Origin: an uncultured Oscillospiraceae bacterium | GTDB lineage: Bacteria > Bacillota > Clostridia > Oscillospirales > Acutalibacteraceae | Reading direction: 5' to 3' | Assembly: GCA_900540535.1 (NCBI GenBank) | Contig: UQGM01000028.1 | Location: 1 to 34,611 of the forward strand | Length of the DNA stretch: 34,611 bases | Shown here: positions 1 to 7,888 of the stretch, in pieces | Numbering within the stretch: position 1 is the stretch's first letter | Layout: each line of letters starts with the position of its first letter | The notes under the pieces: generated by a model | What the model saw: the letters and a program-made list of their open reading frames with translations, nothing else | Told to the model about the DNA's origin: nothing | The model's database searches: none | Position numbers and translations under genes: made by a program

Positions 1-1
1 G

Positions 2-1057
2 TCAGTTTATTTAAAGGCAAAGGAAAATCTCGAAAAGCTTACAAAGGACGGAATCTGCATACAGGATAAAAATCCGTGCTTTTATATTTACCGTCAGATA
101 ATGGACGGAAGAAGTCAGACGGGACTTGTGGGCTGTGCGGGAATTGATGATTATATAAACGGAATTATCAAAAAGCATGAGCTTACAAGAGCCGATAAGG
201 AAGAGGACAGAATCCGCCATGTTGATACCTGCAACGCCAATACAGGCCCTATATTTTTAACATATTCTTCTGACGGAGAAACAGAAAAAATAATATCATC
301 CTGGCAGGAAACTCATGCTCCTGTTTATGACTTCGCAGATGCTGCCGGAGTTCAGCAGACAGTGTGGGTTATAGATGACGCTGAGGTAAATGAAAAGCTC
401 AGGGCAGTGTTTGAGAAAACACCGGCTCTCTATATTGCCGACGGACATCACAGATGTGCTTCTGCCGTTAAAGTCGGAATTGAAAGAAGAAAACAGAATC
501 CCGGATATACAGGAGAAGAGGAATTTAACTTCTTCCTTGCAGTTGCTTTCCCGGCTCAGGAGCTTGCAATAATGGACTATAACCGGGTTGTCCATGACCT
601 TAACGGAAAAACCGCCGAGGAATATTTAAAGGAAATAGAAGAGAAATTCTATATACAGAAACAGGGTGCTGAGCCCTATAAACCACAGGAGCAGCACACT
701 TTCGGAATGTATCTTGAAGGAGAATGGTATTCTCTTAAAGCTAAGGAGGGTACATTCAGTACGGAAAATCCTGTTGATTCCCTTGATGTTTCAATTCTTC
801 AGAAAAATCTTCTCGATCCGGTTTTGGGAATAAAAGATCCGAGAACCGATAAGAGAATTGACTTTGTAGGCGGTATAAGAGGACTTGAAGAACTTAAAAT
901 CCGTGCCGATAAAACCGGCGGCACAGCTTTTGCGGTTTATCCTGTTACTGTTAAAGAGCTTATGGATATTGCCGATGCAAATATGATTATGCCTCCGAAA
1001 TCCACATGGTTTGAACCAAAGCTTTTAAGCGGACTTTTCATACATCCCCTTTCTTAA
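2..1057 (+). CDS. DUF1015 family protein (5' end outside window)
   Basis: The reading frame is open to the left edge, so the true start lies outside the window; the ATG at 101 is internal. The visible 351 residues match the DUF1015 family, which is usually somewhat above 400 residues. Recognisable stretches are YIYRQ..DGRSQTGLVG near the left edge, the conserved ADGHHRCASAV segment (about residue 150 of the visible part) and the C-terminal MPPKSTWFEPKLLSGLFIHPL. The family's biochemical function is not established, so none is claimed. It is the first visible gene of a five-gene run (to 4806) with gaps of 15, 13 and about 10 bases and one 4-base overlap, so all are probably on one mRNA. Family assignment is from remembered motifs. 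Confidence 0.88.
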   Translation, partial: SVYLKAKENLEKLTKDGICIQDKNPCFYIYRQIMDGRSQTGLVGCAGIDDYINGIIKKHELTRADKEEDRIRHVDTCNANTGPIFLTYSSDGETEKIISSWQETHAPVYDFADAAGVQQTVWVIDDAEVNEKLRAVFEKTPALYIADGHHRCASAVKVGIERRKQNPGYTGEEEFNFFLAVAFPAQELAIMDYNRVVHDLNGKTAEEYLKEIEEKFYIQKQGAEPYKPQEQHTFGMYLEGEWYSLKAKEGTFSTENPVDSLDVSILQKNLLDPVLGIKDPRTDKRIDFVGGIRGLEELKIRADKTGGTAFAVYPVTVKELMDIADANMIMPPKSTWFEPKLLSGLFIHPLS

Positions 1058-1072
1058 TTAGGAGGAAATAAA

Positions 1073-1870
1073 TTGGATCAGAAAAAATACAAGAAAATGC
1101 TCAATGCATATATTTTAAAGCAGCTGTTTTTCGGTGCGCTCTATGTCTGCGCCATGGGTGTGGCAGCTTTTTATCTTCAAAATATTTTTATTTCTTTAGC
1201 CGTACTTTTTTTGTGTGTAATAATGTCAACTAAAATACGCCGTGTGGTTCTTGCAAAGTATAAGAATCTTTTGGATGAGGACTGCAATCCCGAGGATTAT
1301 CTCGGATTTTACGGCGAGTTTGAAAAATTCACAAAAAGCTACTACGGAAAAATAATCTGCCGTTTGGAAATTGCAAAGGCTCTTTATTATATGGGCGATT
1401 CAGCTCAGGCGCTCAGATATCTTGCATCGAGAGTACCCGAGTATTCGCTTCTTCCCCAGGAGCTTATGCTCTACTATAACCTTATCATAAACTGTTATTT
1501 TCACCGTGGAGACTGCGCCTCTTTGGAGGTGGCTGAAAGAAAGATTTCCGATCTTTCAAGGTCAGAAAATTATCCCGTGAATGTAAAGGCTGGCTTTAGT
1601 GCAATGAGAGAGTTCGCTGAAGGAGCAATTGCCTTTATAAAAAAAGATCCCGTAGGAGCCATGGAAGGACAGCAATTTTTTGAAAATATAAAGTTTACAA
1701 AGCTCCAGTCAGTGTGCAATTCTTATCGTATGGCATGCATTCATCTCTGGAAAGGCGAAAAGGAAGAGGCTGAGGAGCTTTTTAATTATGTAAAAGAATA
1801 CGGCAATGGTCTTTACCACGTAAAGCTTGCGGAAGAAAAGCTTAAAGAGATGGCAGAGAATATAGACTGA
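1073..1870 (+). CDS. Membrane protein with soluble helical-repeat C-terminus
   Basis: A 265-residue protein starting at TTG (1073), with the ribosome binding site AGGAGG at 1060-1065 fixing that start. Two hydrophobic segments form an N-terminal hairpin (about residues 17-32 and 35-50), followed by a soluble part of about 210 residues. That part is rich in Leu/Ala/Tyr helices (for example IAKALYYMGDSAQALRYLA and ACIHLWKGEKEEAEELFNYV), resembling degenerate tetratricopeptide repeats. This suggests a membrane-tethered protein-protein interaction module facing the cytoplasm. I do not recognise the family. It sits between DUF1015 and the GH123-like gene with 13-15 base gaps and is presumably co-transcribed. 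Confidence 0.8.
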   Translation: MDQKKYKKMLNAYILKQLFFGALYVCAMGVAAFYLQNIFISLAVLFLCVIMSTKIRRVVLAKYKNLLDEDCNPEDYLGFYGEFEKFTKSYYGKIICRLEIAKALYYMGDSAQALRYLASRVPEYSLLPQELMLYYNLIINCYFHRGDCASLEVAERKISDLSRSENYPVNVKAGFSAMREFAEGAIAFIKKDPVGAMEGQQFFENIKFTKLQSVCNSYRMACIHLWKGEKEEAEELFNYVKEYGNGLYHVKLAEEKLKEMAENID

Positions 1871-1883
1871 GAGGTAGAGAAAG

Positions 1884-3602
1884 ATGCAGAAAACCTTTAA
1901 CGCTTTGGCGGTTACAACAAATCTTCATTTTACTGATAAACAGTATGAAGAGCTTCTTAATGCTTCAAATTCGCACAGCAATCTGTGGGCTTGGAGAGGG
2001 GACAGATGCTGCGGTCAGGCTGCAATACTGAGCCTTGATAAGGATATTTCCGCTGTTTCCATAGAGATGACTGAGTTTACACGAAATGACGGAGAAAAGC
2101 TCACGTCCGACTGTGCAAAATGTGTTTTTGTAAAGGATACCAAAGCCTTTGTAGGAAACGGAAAAAAGGACGACAAAAGCCGAGAGAGTTTCCCCGATGT
2201 GCTCTGGTCAGATGAACCGGTTTCCATGAAAGCTCATTCTGTACAAAGTGTCTGGGTTAATTTCGACATTCCCGAAGAAGTAAAGTCCGGCACATACACA
2301 GGAAGGCTTGTAGTTAAAAATCTCGATTCAGGAGAGACACAGGAAATACCATATTCTGTACAGGTTTTGGCTATCACTATGCCGAAGCCGGAGGATTATC
2401 TTTTTGATATAGAGCTTTGGCAGTATCCTTACCGTGTAGCCCAGTATTATGGTGTTGAACCATTCAGCGAGAAACATTTTGAAATTTTAAAGGATCATAT
2501 GCTTCTCTATAAGAAAATGGGCGGACACGCAATAACTGCAAGTATCGTTGAAGAGCCATGGAACGGACAGACCTATGGCGAATATCCTTCAATGATAAAA
2601 TGGACTAAAAAGCCCGGCAACGTTTTTGAATTTGATTTTACCGATTTTGACAAATGGGTAAGTTTTTGTATAGATCTTGGAATTGCCGATAAGATTGTCT
2701 GTTACAGTCTTATTCCATGGGGCAATAAAATTACATATTTAGATGCGAAAAAAGGAAAGACAAAATCCATATCTCCGAAACCAGGAAAGCGTAAATACAA
2801 GAAGGTATGGGGGCAGTTCCTCAAAGCACTTATAAAGCACACTGAGGAAAAAGGATGGTTCGAGAGGATATATATCGGTGTTGACGAGCGTGCAAGAATG
2901 AAAAAGACCTATGATCTTATTGACAGTGTTAAAAACTCTGAAGGTAAGGTTTTCAAAAAGGCAGCTGCAATGGATCATTTCGGTTCAAAATTCTTCCCGC
3001 TTATTGACAGAATGGACAGTATAAGCGTAGGCTCTCAGCCCCTTAAAGGCGCAATCGGTGATTATAAACAGCTGTGTGTAAGAAGAGGGGATCATCCCGA
3101 TTTAAAGACAACTGTTTATACCTGTGTGGGACACTTCCCCAACAGCTTTACATACAGCATGCCGGCAGAAAGTTACTGGACAATTTTCTTTGCGTCATCC
3201 CTCGGTGCAAACGGATTTTTAAGATGGGCTTATGACGCATGGGTAGAAAATCCCCTTGAGGATACAACTCATGTAAGCTTTGAGTCCGGTGACTGCTTCC
3301 TTGTTTATCCCGATCTCCCCGATGCAGAAAATCCCCAGACCCATATGTCTGTACGTCTTGAAAAGCTCTGGCAGGGAATAAGGGACATCAATAAGCTTCT
3401 TTATCTTTCAAGGCAGTCTCCGGAGCTTTGTGAAAAGGCTCACAGAATATTAAAATCCGTCAAATATGATTACAGTCAGACAAAGAAAAAAGTAGCTGTT
3501 GCTGATGAGAAAACACGCAGCGAAATGCCTATTGATATGGACTGCATAAGAAATTCTCTCTTTACTCTTTCAACTGATTTTCTTGAATTTATGAGCTGCT
3601 GA
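1884..3602 (+). CDS. GH123-like / DUF4091 protein, cytoplasmic form
   Basis: A 572-residue protein of the DUF4091/GH123 group. A beta-sandwich N-terminal domain (about 1-160; VWVNFDIPEEVKSGTYTGRL is typical) precedes a catalytic-type barrel (about 165-500). The adjacent Asp-Glu pair seen at the active site of GH123 beta-N-acetylgalactosaminidases appears as YIGVDERA, D334-E335. In characterised GH123 enzymes the Glu is the acid/base and the Asp orients the substrate N-acetyl group. The C-terminal MSVRLEKLWQGIRDINKLLYL segment also fits DUF4091. There is no signal peptide, so it would act on imported oligosaccharides, unlike the secreted relative at 24714-27695. Substrate is inferred; many DUF4091 proteins are uncharacterised. 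The start ATG has GAGG about 9 bases upstream. Confidence 0.78.
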   Translation: MQKTFNALAVTTNLHFTDKQYEELLNASNSHSNLWAWRGDRCCGQAAILSLDKDISAVSIEMTEFTRNDGEKLTSDCAKCVFVKDTKAFVGNGKKDDKSRESFPDVLWSDEPVSMKAHSVQSVWVNFDIPEEVKSGTYTGRLVVKNLDSGETQEIPYSVQVLAITMPKPEDYLFDIELWQYPYRVAQYYGVEPFSEKHFEILKDHMLLYKKMGGHAITASIVEEPWNGQTYGEYPSMIKWTKKPGNVFEFDFTDFDKWVSFCIDLGIADKIVCYSLIPWGNKITYLDAKKGKTKSISPKPGKRKYKKVWGQFLKALIKHTEEKGWFERIYIGVDERARMKKTYDLIDSVKNSEGKVFKKAAAMDHFGSKFFPLIDRMDSISVGSQPLKGAIGDYKQLCVRRGDHPDLKTTVYTCVGHFPNSFTYSMPAESYWTIFFASSLGANGFLRWAYDAWVENPLEDTTHVSFESGDCFLVYPDLPDAENPQTHMSVRLEKLWQGIRDINKLLYLSRQSPELCEKAHRILKSVKYDYSQTKKKVAVADEKTRSEMPIDMDCIRNSLFTLSTDFLEFMSC

Positions 3603-3613
3603 GGTAAATGATT

Positions 3614-4123
3614 ATGAATTACAAAACAGAAATAGAAAATCTTGTTCTGCGTGACGCAGAGCCGTCAGATGCCGGAACAATATATAATCTTATAAGAGGA
3701 ATTGCTGAGTACGAAAAAATGCTCGATGAGGTTACTGCAACAGAGGAAGATATCAGGGAATCTATTTTTGTTCGAAATGAAGCTGCTGTAATTCTTGCTG
3801 AGTATAACGGCGAAACCGCAGGATTTGCCCTTTATTTCAGAAACTATTCAACATTTTTAGGCAGAGCAAATATGTATCTTGAAGATCTTTTTGTCTATCC
3901 CCATATGAGAGGTAAGGGAATAGGCAAAGCCCTGTTTATGGCAGTTGCAAATGCGGCATACAGCCGTGGCGACGGAAGAATGGACTGGGTTTGTCTTAAC
4001 TGGAATACGCCCTCAATTGAGTTTTATAAGAGCATGGGCGCAAAGGCAATGTCCGACTGGACTGTATACCGTCTTGACAGAGAAGCTCTTTGCCGTCTTG
4101 CTGAAAAGGAAGATGAAAAATGA
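3614..4123 (+). CDS. GNAT N-acetyltransferase, diamine/polyamine acetyltransferase-like
   Basis: A GNAT-fold acetyltransferase of 169 residues that would transfer acetyl from acetyl-CoA to a primary amine. The pattern IRGIAEYEKMLDEVTATEEDIRES, then LEDLFVYPHMRGKGIGKALF (acetyl-CoA P-loop R-G-K-G-I-G-K) and LNWNTPSIEFYKSMGA, is close to the spermidine/spermine (SSAT) acetyltransferases, so a polyamine or small-amine substrate is plausible. Two in-frame ATGs lie close together (3608 and 3614). The GAGGT at 3601-3605 is only two bases from 3608 but eight from 3614, so 3614 is preferred. The stop overlaps the next start (ATGA at 4120-4123), implying translational coupling. Confidence 0.85.
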   Translation: MNYKTEIENLVLRDAEPSDAGTIYNLIRGIAEYEKMLDEVTATEEDIRESIFVRNEAAVILAEYNGETAGFALYFRNYSTFLGRANMYLEDLFVYPHMRGKGIGKALFMAVANAAYSRGDGRMDWVCLNWNTPSIEFYKSMGAKAMSDWTVYRLDREALCRLAEKEDEK

Positions 4124-4806
4124 TTAAAGTTACAATATCAGATGAACTGACAGGCAAATATGAAAAGGCTGCTGCATATCTTATCCATGCCAATGTAAAG
4201 GCTGAAAAGAGCAGTGAAAAGCTTTTGGAGCTTATTGCGGGAGAATGTGAAAAAATAGAAGAGACTCTTCCCCTTGATGAAATAATGAAAAAGGAAGAGA
4301 TAGCAAATACACGTCTTTGCTATAAAGCCGTAGGCAAAGATCCTCACCGCTACCGCAACGCAGCTGAGGCAATGCTCAGAAGAGTTGTAAAGGGCAAAGG
4401 TCTTTACAGAATAAATAACGTTGTGGATATAAATAATCTTGTTTCCATAACAACAGGCTTTTCAATAAGCACCTTTGATGTTTCGAGTATCAATCCGCCC
4501 CTTGAGCTGACAGTTTCTCCCGAGGGAACAAGCTATCATGGCATAGGCAGAGAAGCGGTGAATGTTGAAAATCTCCCCGCAATGCGTGACAGTGAAGGCT
4601 TTTTCGGTAATCCCACAAGTGACAGCCAGCGTTCAAAAATAGATGAAGGGGACAGAGAAATCCTTATGTGCATCTATGCTTTTGGAAGTCACGAAAGCGC
4701 AGCAAATGCCGGTAAAACCGCCGAAGAGCTTCTTAAAGAATACTGCCAAGCCGAGATAATAGGAGAAAAGCTTATCTGGAAAGAAGAAAACCAGTGTGAA
4801 ATATAA
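4120..4806 (+). CDS. B3/B4 (PheRS beta-like) domain protein
   Basis: A 228-residue protein matching the stand-alone B3/B4 domain family, related to the tRNA-editing region of the phenylalanyl-tRNA synthetase beta subunit. Supporting segments are IANTRLCYKAVGKDPHRYRNAAEAMLRRV, the following NNVVDINNLVSITTGFSISTFDVS, and IGREAVNVENLPAMRDSEGFFGNPTSDS. Members are thought to be involved in aminoacyl-tRNA or amino-acid quality control, but the reaction is not settled. The ATG overlaps the stop of the acetyltransferase, making it the last gene of the run. No clear terminator follows before the palindrome at 4884-4907. Confidence 0.82.
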   Translation: MIKVTISDELTGKYEKAAAYLIHANVKAEKSSEKLLELIAGECEKIEETLPLDEIMKKEEIANTRLCYKAVGKDPHRYRNAAEAMLRRVVKGKGLYRINNVVDINNLVSITTGFSISTFDVSSINPPLELTVSPEGTSYHGIGREAVNVENLPAMRDSEGFFGNPTSDSQRSKIDEGDREILMCIYAFGSHESAANAGKTAEELLKEYCQAEIIGEKLIWKEENQCEI

Positions 4807-4883
4807 AAATAGTAAAACGCTTTTAAAATAATCTGTTTGATTGTTTTGTGCTGTACAGTTTTTTTCTTTTGTGATATATATAA

Positions 4884-4907
4884 ATGGACAAAATCTATTT
4901 TGTCCAT
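4884..4907. repeat. Perfect 11-bp inverted repeat upstream of CBS-domain gene
   Basis: TGGACAAAAT-CT-ATTTTGTCCA with one further flanking A/T pair. It lies 36 bases before the start at 4943, in the 136-base gap after the B3/B4 gene. A two-base loop is too tight for an efficient RNA hairpin and no T-run follows on either strand, so a protein-binding operator is more likely than a terminator. The overlapping TATATATA at about 4874-4881 could be a -10 element. Regulator unknown. Confidence 0.4.
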
Positions 4908-4942
4908 AGAGTAAAAAGATAAATTTGGAGTGATTGTTTTAA

Positions 4943-6193
4943 ATGGAAAGTGAAAGTGCACTGTATATTGCAGTTTTGGCGGTGCTTATATTATTGTCCG
5001 CCTATTTTTCGGCAACAGAAACAGCGTTTACCTCACTTAATCAAATCAGAATGAAAAAAATGGCTGCCGACGGCGATAAAAAAGCCAAGTTGGCGCTTAA
5101 GATTTTTGAAGATTACGATAATCTTCTTTCAACTATCCTTATAGGTAACAATATCGTAAATATCGCCTCCGCTTCTTTGGCGACTGTTATATTTATAAAG
5201 TGGTTTGGAGATGCCGGAGTTACAATTTCAACTGCCGTAATGACAGTTGTAGTGCTTATTTTCGGTGAAATATCTCCAAAAAGCATCGCAAAGGAAAAGC
5301 CTGAGAGCTTTTCAAAATTTTCTGCACCCATTATGCGTGTGCTGCTTATCTGCTTTAAACCGGTGAACTTCCTTTTTTCTCAGTGGAAGAAGCTTCTGAT
5401 GAAACTTGCAAAAATCGGTGATAAAAAGAGCAGCATTACTGAAGAAGAGCTTAAAACCATTGTGGATGAAGTTCAGCAGGACGGAGTTATAGACAGCCAT
5501 GAAGGCGAGCTTTTAAGGTCGGCTCTTGATTTCGGTGACCTTGAGGTTTCCGAAATACTCACTCCCCGTGTAGATGTTGAGGCTGTGGAAGAGGAAGACT
5601 CCCTTGAAGAGCTTGAGCGTGTATTCAGAGAGAGCGGATTTTCGAGAATACCCGTCTATAAAGAAACCCTTGATAATATTACCGGAGTTGTATATCAGAA
5701 AGATTTTTACAATAAGCACGATAACAAATATCTTCGTGTCACTGATCTTATGCGTGAAACAATTTATGTTTCGGAGAATATGCTTGTCTTTAAGCTTTTA
5801 AGGCTTATGCAGCGTTCTAAGGTACATATGGCAGTGGTAGTTGATGAGTTCGGCGGAACCGTCGGTATTATAACCATAGAGGATATTCTGGAAGAGCTTG
5901 TAGGAGAAATCTACGACGAGCATGAAGAGGTTTTGGAAGAGATACGAAAAGTAGGCGAAAACCGATTTATAATAGATTGCTCAATTAATTTTGAAGATAT
6001 GATGGAGTATTTCGGATGCACTCCGGAAGAGGAATATGATTTTGTCACTGTAAGCGGCTGGGTAATGTATCAGCTTGGAAAGATTCCCGAACCGGGCGAT
6101 ACATTTACATATCAGAACTTTACCGTAACTGTTACAAAAACCGATTCAAGACGAGTTACCGAAATTGAAATTGTAAACAGTAAGAGTGAATAA
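4943..6193 (+). CDS. CNNM/HlyC-CorC family membrane protein with CBS domains
   Basis: A 416-residue protein with the usual order of this family. A DUF21/CNNM transmembrane domain spans about residues 1-145 and starts SALYIAVLAVLILLSAYFSA with the typical ETAFTSLN. A pair of CBS domains (about 200-320) contains PVYKETLDNITGVV and HMAVVVDEFGGTVGIITIEDILEELVG. A CorC_HlyC domain (about 330-410) forms the C-terminus. Relatives are linked to Mg2+ or other divalent-cation efflux and resistance; older annotations call them hemolysins. GGAG at 4927-4930 is the only ribosome binding site and is rather far (12 bases) from the ATG. It is a single-gene unit closed by a strong terminator at 6197-6228. Confidence 0.9.
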   Translation: MESESALYIAVLAVLILLSAYFSATETAFTSLNQIRMKKMAADGDKKAKLALKIFEDYDNLLSTILIGNNIVNIASASLATVIFIKWFGDAGVTISTAVMTVVVLIFGEISPKSIAKEKPESFSKFSAPIMRVLLICFKPVNFLFSQWKKLLMKLAKIGDKKSSITEEELKTIVDEVQQDGVIDSHEGELLRSALDFGDLEVSEILTPRVDVEAVEEEDSLEELERVFRESGFSRIPVYKETLDNITGVVYQKDFYNKHDNKYLRVTDLMRETIYVSENMLVFKLLRLMQRSKVHMAVVVDEFGGTVGIITIEDILEELVGEIYDEHEEVLEEIRKVGENRFIIDCSINFEDMMEYFGCTPEEEYDFVTVSGWVMYQLGKIPEPGDTFTYQNFTVTVTKTDSRRVTEIEIVNSKSE

Positions 6194-6196
6194 AAT

Positions 6197-6228
6197 AAGG
6201 CGAAATGCAGTTTAATGCATTTCGCCTT
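6197..6228. terminator. Bidirectional terminator between convergent genes
   Basis: A 13-bp perfect stem (AAGGCGAAATGCA / TGCATTTCGCCTT) with a 6-base loop, followed on + by a T-rich stretch and preceded by an A-rich stretch. It would terminate both the 4943-6193 gene and the convergent 6234-6608 gene. Confidence 0.85.
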
Positions 6229-6233
6229 AACTT

Positions 6234-6608
6234 TTATTTTGAGTTTTCTATAATTTTCTTAGCTGCCAGTTCAAAAAGTTTTCCCTGTAACTTAAGAGAA
6301 AATATTTTTTCAAAAGCTTTTTCGGAGATAATACAGGGCTTTTTTAAAACAATAACTTTTTCGCCTTTGGCTTTTTTTCTTGCCTCTTTTATAAAATCGT
6401 CTCCGTGCAGGGGTAAAAGGTTTTCTCTTTCTAAATATTCAAGAGGAAAGTTGCCGTTTTCCAGCATGGAGCGCTGTACGATGATTTTTAACGGAAGCTG
6501 ACAGGCAAACAGACTGTCAAAAAATTTGTTGTTTTCCTCTTTGCTGTATATGTTATCGGAAACGATTGCAGTAACCGATTGCTGTGTCTGTATATTTTTA
6601 TCTGTCAC
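6234..6608 (-). CDS. Hypothetical protein, 124 residues
   Basis: I do not recognise this protein. The start is set by context. A strong promoter on the minus strand (6649-6677) puts the mRNA 5' end near 6642, so a longer frame from a TTG at 6644 cannot be used. GTG at 6608 has GAGGTG six bases upstream. The product begins VTDKNIQTQQS and is charged and soluble, with a Lys/Ala-rich middle (KEARKKAKGEKVIVLKKP) and predicted helical C-terminus. It has no signal peptide, membrane segment or cysteine pattern suggesting a cofactor. It is a one-gene unit with its own promoter and terminator. Confidence 0.65.
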   Translation of the reverse strand: MTDKNIQTQQSVTAIVSDNIYSKEENNKFFDSLFACQLPLKIIVQRSMLENGNFPLEYLERENLLPLHGDDFIKEARKKAKGEKVIVLKKPCIISEKAFEKIFSLKLQGKLFELAAKKIIENSK

Positions 6609-6648
6609 CTTTTGCACCTCACAAGACTTGAAACTTTTCTGCAAGGTG

Positions 6649-6677
6649 ATTATACAATATATGCTTTTTCGTTACAA
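6649..6677 (-). promoter_or_regulatory. Sigma-A promoter for the 124-residue hypothetical protein
   Basis: On the minus strand, TTGTAA (6677-6672), 17-base spacer, TATAAT (6654-6649). It begins a few bases after the stop of the upstream gene and gives an untranslated leader of about 34 bases before the GTG at 6608. Confidence 0.75.
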
Positions 6678-6681
6678 CATA

Positions 6682-7512
6682 TTATCTTTCGGGAATGGGA
6701 CTTCCTAAAATAAAAGCGCTGTCGTTTTTAAGCTTTGTACTCATAAGGAGGCCTCTTGCAAAACAGGCGCAGCTCTGATAGTAGTAGGGCAGTACATAAA
6801 ATGCAGGCAGAATCAGTACACAGGATAAAAGCCACGGCAGAAAGCTTATTTTGTGCATAATAAGCTTGCGTTCATTTCCGGTCATGTATACTGCACTTTC
6901 ACGAATGGCACCCCAGGCGGACATAAGAGGATTTTCCGATATAAAATAAGTGCTCAGAGCAAATTTCTGCATGTAAGTCCATGAGAAAAGAATTCCGCCC
7001 AATGCAGATATTAAAGCTGCAAGTGCCGATGCAAGAACTGTATATACTGAAAAATCATTTACTGCAAGATAATAAAAAACGGAGCCGAAAATTCCTGCGG
7101 GAATTAGAAATACTATAAGGGCAGCTGTGTTTATAATTTTAAGGGAAATCCAAAGCCATGCGGATTTTCCGAACATCAGAAATCCTTTGAAAAAAAGATC
7201 ATATGACGCATATTCTCTCGTTGACCTCTTCCAGAACCATGCGTCAATTCCGGTGCGGAAAGCTCCTATGGCAAATGCGGAAAGAATAAGTGCAGCGCAG
7301 GAGGCAAGAAGCCGCAGACCACTGTAAAGAAGCGGGTCAACAGATGTGAGAGTGTTTTTTACTGATGTGTCCGTAAATATCAGATTAACCGCCCTTGCTG
7401 AATTTCCGAAAGCGAGCCATACACAAATGTAAGCGAACACTGCCAATGCACAAGCGAAGCCGTGTCCTGCAAGAAGCCATTTTGCATTTCCCTTTATTTT
7501 TCCGTTTTTCAT
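6682..7512 (-). CDS. Polytopic integral membrane protein, unknown function
   Basis: A 276-residue membrane protein. ATG at 7512 is chosen because GAAAGGGG sits seven bases upstream; a frame extension to 7557 (GTG) has no such site. About six hydrophobic segments are visible: GHGFACALAVFAYICVW, LRLLASCAALILSAFAIGAF, IINTAALIVFLIPAGIFGSV, VLASALAALISALGGILFSW, a weaker one, and FLPWLLSCVLILPAFYVLPYYY. The late AWGAIRESAVYMTGNERKL then LSC/ILPAFYVLPYYY arrangement recalls DUF975-type membrane proteins, but I would not assign it firmly. No transporter motif is seen. It is divergent from the ferredoxin gene. Confidence 0.78.
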   Translation of the reverse strand: MKNGKIKGNAKWLLAGHGFACALAVFAYICVWLAFGNSARAVNLIFTDTSVKNTLTSVDPLLYSGLRLLASCAALILSAFAIGAFRTGIDAWFWKRSTREYASYDLFFKGFLMFGKSAWLWISLKIINTAALIVFLIPAGIFGSVFYYLAVNDFSVYTVLASALAALISALGGILFSWTYMQKFALSTYFISENPLMSAWGAIRESAVYMTGNERKLIMHKISFLPWLLSCVLILPAFYVLPYYYQSCACFARGLLMSTKLKNDSAFILGSPIPER

Positions 7513-7595
7513 TTTTTTACCCCTTTCTCCGGAAGAATATACAAATTTATTATGCACCGTTAAAAAGGAATTTATTATTTATATTAAAAATCCCC

Positions 7596-7623
7596 TTGAA
7601 ATTTAGCCGTCATGTGATACAAT
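7596..7623 (+). promoter_or_regulatory. Promoter of the ferredoxin gene
   Basis: TTGAAA (7596-7601), 16-base spacer, TACAAT (7618-7623) with an extended -10 TG. The start codon lies about 25 bases after the expected transcription start. Confidence 0.7.
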
Positions 7624-7653
7624 AAGGAAAAAGGTGATAAGGAGGCAACTAAA

Positions 7654-7824
7654 ATGGCATATGTAATTTCTGACGATTGCATCTCCTGCGGCGCTTGCGC
7701 AGCAGAGTGCCCTGTAGAGGCTATTTCTGAGGGCGACGGAAAGTATGTAATCGATGCTGATACCTGCATTGAGTGCGGTGCTTGCGCAGACGCTTGCCCC
7801 GTTGGAGCTCCCCAGCAGGCATAA
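7654..7824 (+). CDS. 2[4Fe-4S] ferredoxin
   Basis: A 56-residue low-potential electron carrier of the clostridial type, too short for a standard ORF cutoff. Two perfect cluster motifs are present: DDCISCGACAAECP (Cys 9, 12, 15, 19) and DTCIECGACADACP. In each, three cysteines of the CxxCxxC run bind one cluster and the distal Cys-Pro cysteine binds the other. The ribosome binding site GGAGG is at 7641-7645. It is monocistronic, with its own promoter (7596-7623) and a strong terminator (7836-7871). Such proteins serve pyruvate:ferredoxin oxidoreductase, hydrogenase and similar anaerobic enzymes in the cytoplasm; partners are not encoded here. Confidence 0.96.
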   Translation: MAYVISDDCISCGACAAECPVEAISEGDGKYVIDADTCIECGACADACPVGAPQQA

Positions 7825-7835
7825 TTAAAAAGCAA

Positions 7836-7871
7836 ATAAAAAACCGCAGGGCGTTTGCTCTGCGGTTTTTT
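7836..7871. terminator. Bidirectional terminator, ferredoxin / P-type ATPase
   Basis: The stem AAACCGCAG / CTGCGGTTT (7841-7849 with 7860-7868) is extended by an inner GC / GC pair. A T-run follows on + and an A-run precedes it, so it also works for the convergent ATPase gene ending at 7889. Confidence 0.85.
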
Positions 7872-7888
7872 GTTGTCCTTATATAATT

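Noticed and set aside
6197..6228. Mobile-element end (terminal inverted repeat)
   Set aside because: A single hairpin between convergent genes with T and A flanks is a terminator; no transposase or direct repeats are nearby.
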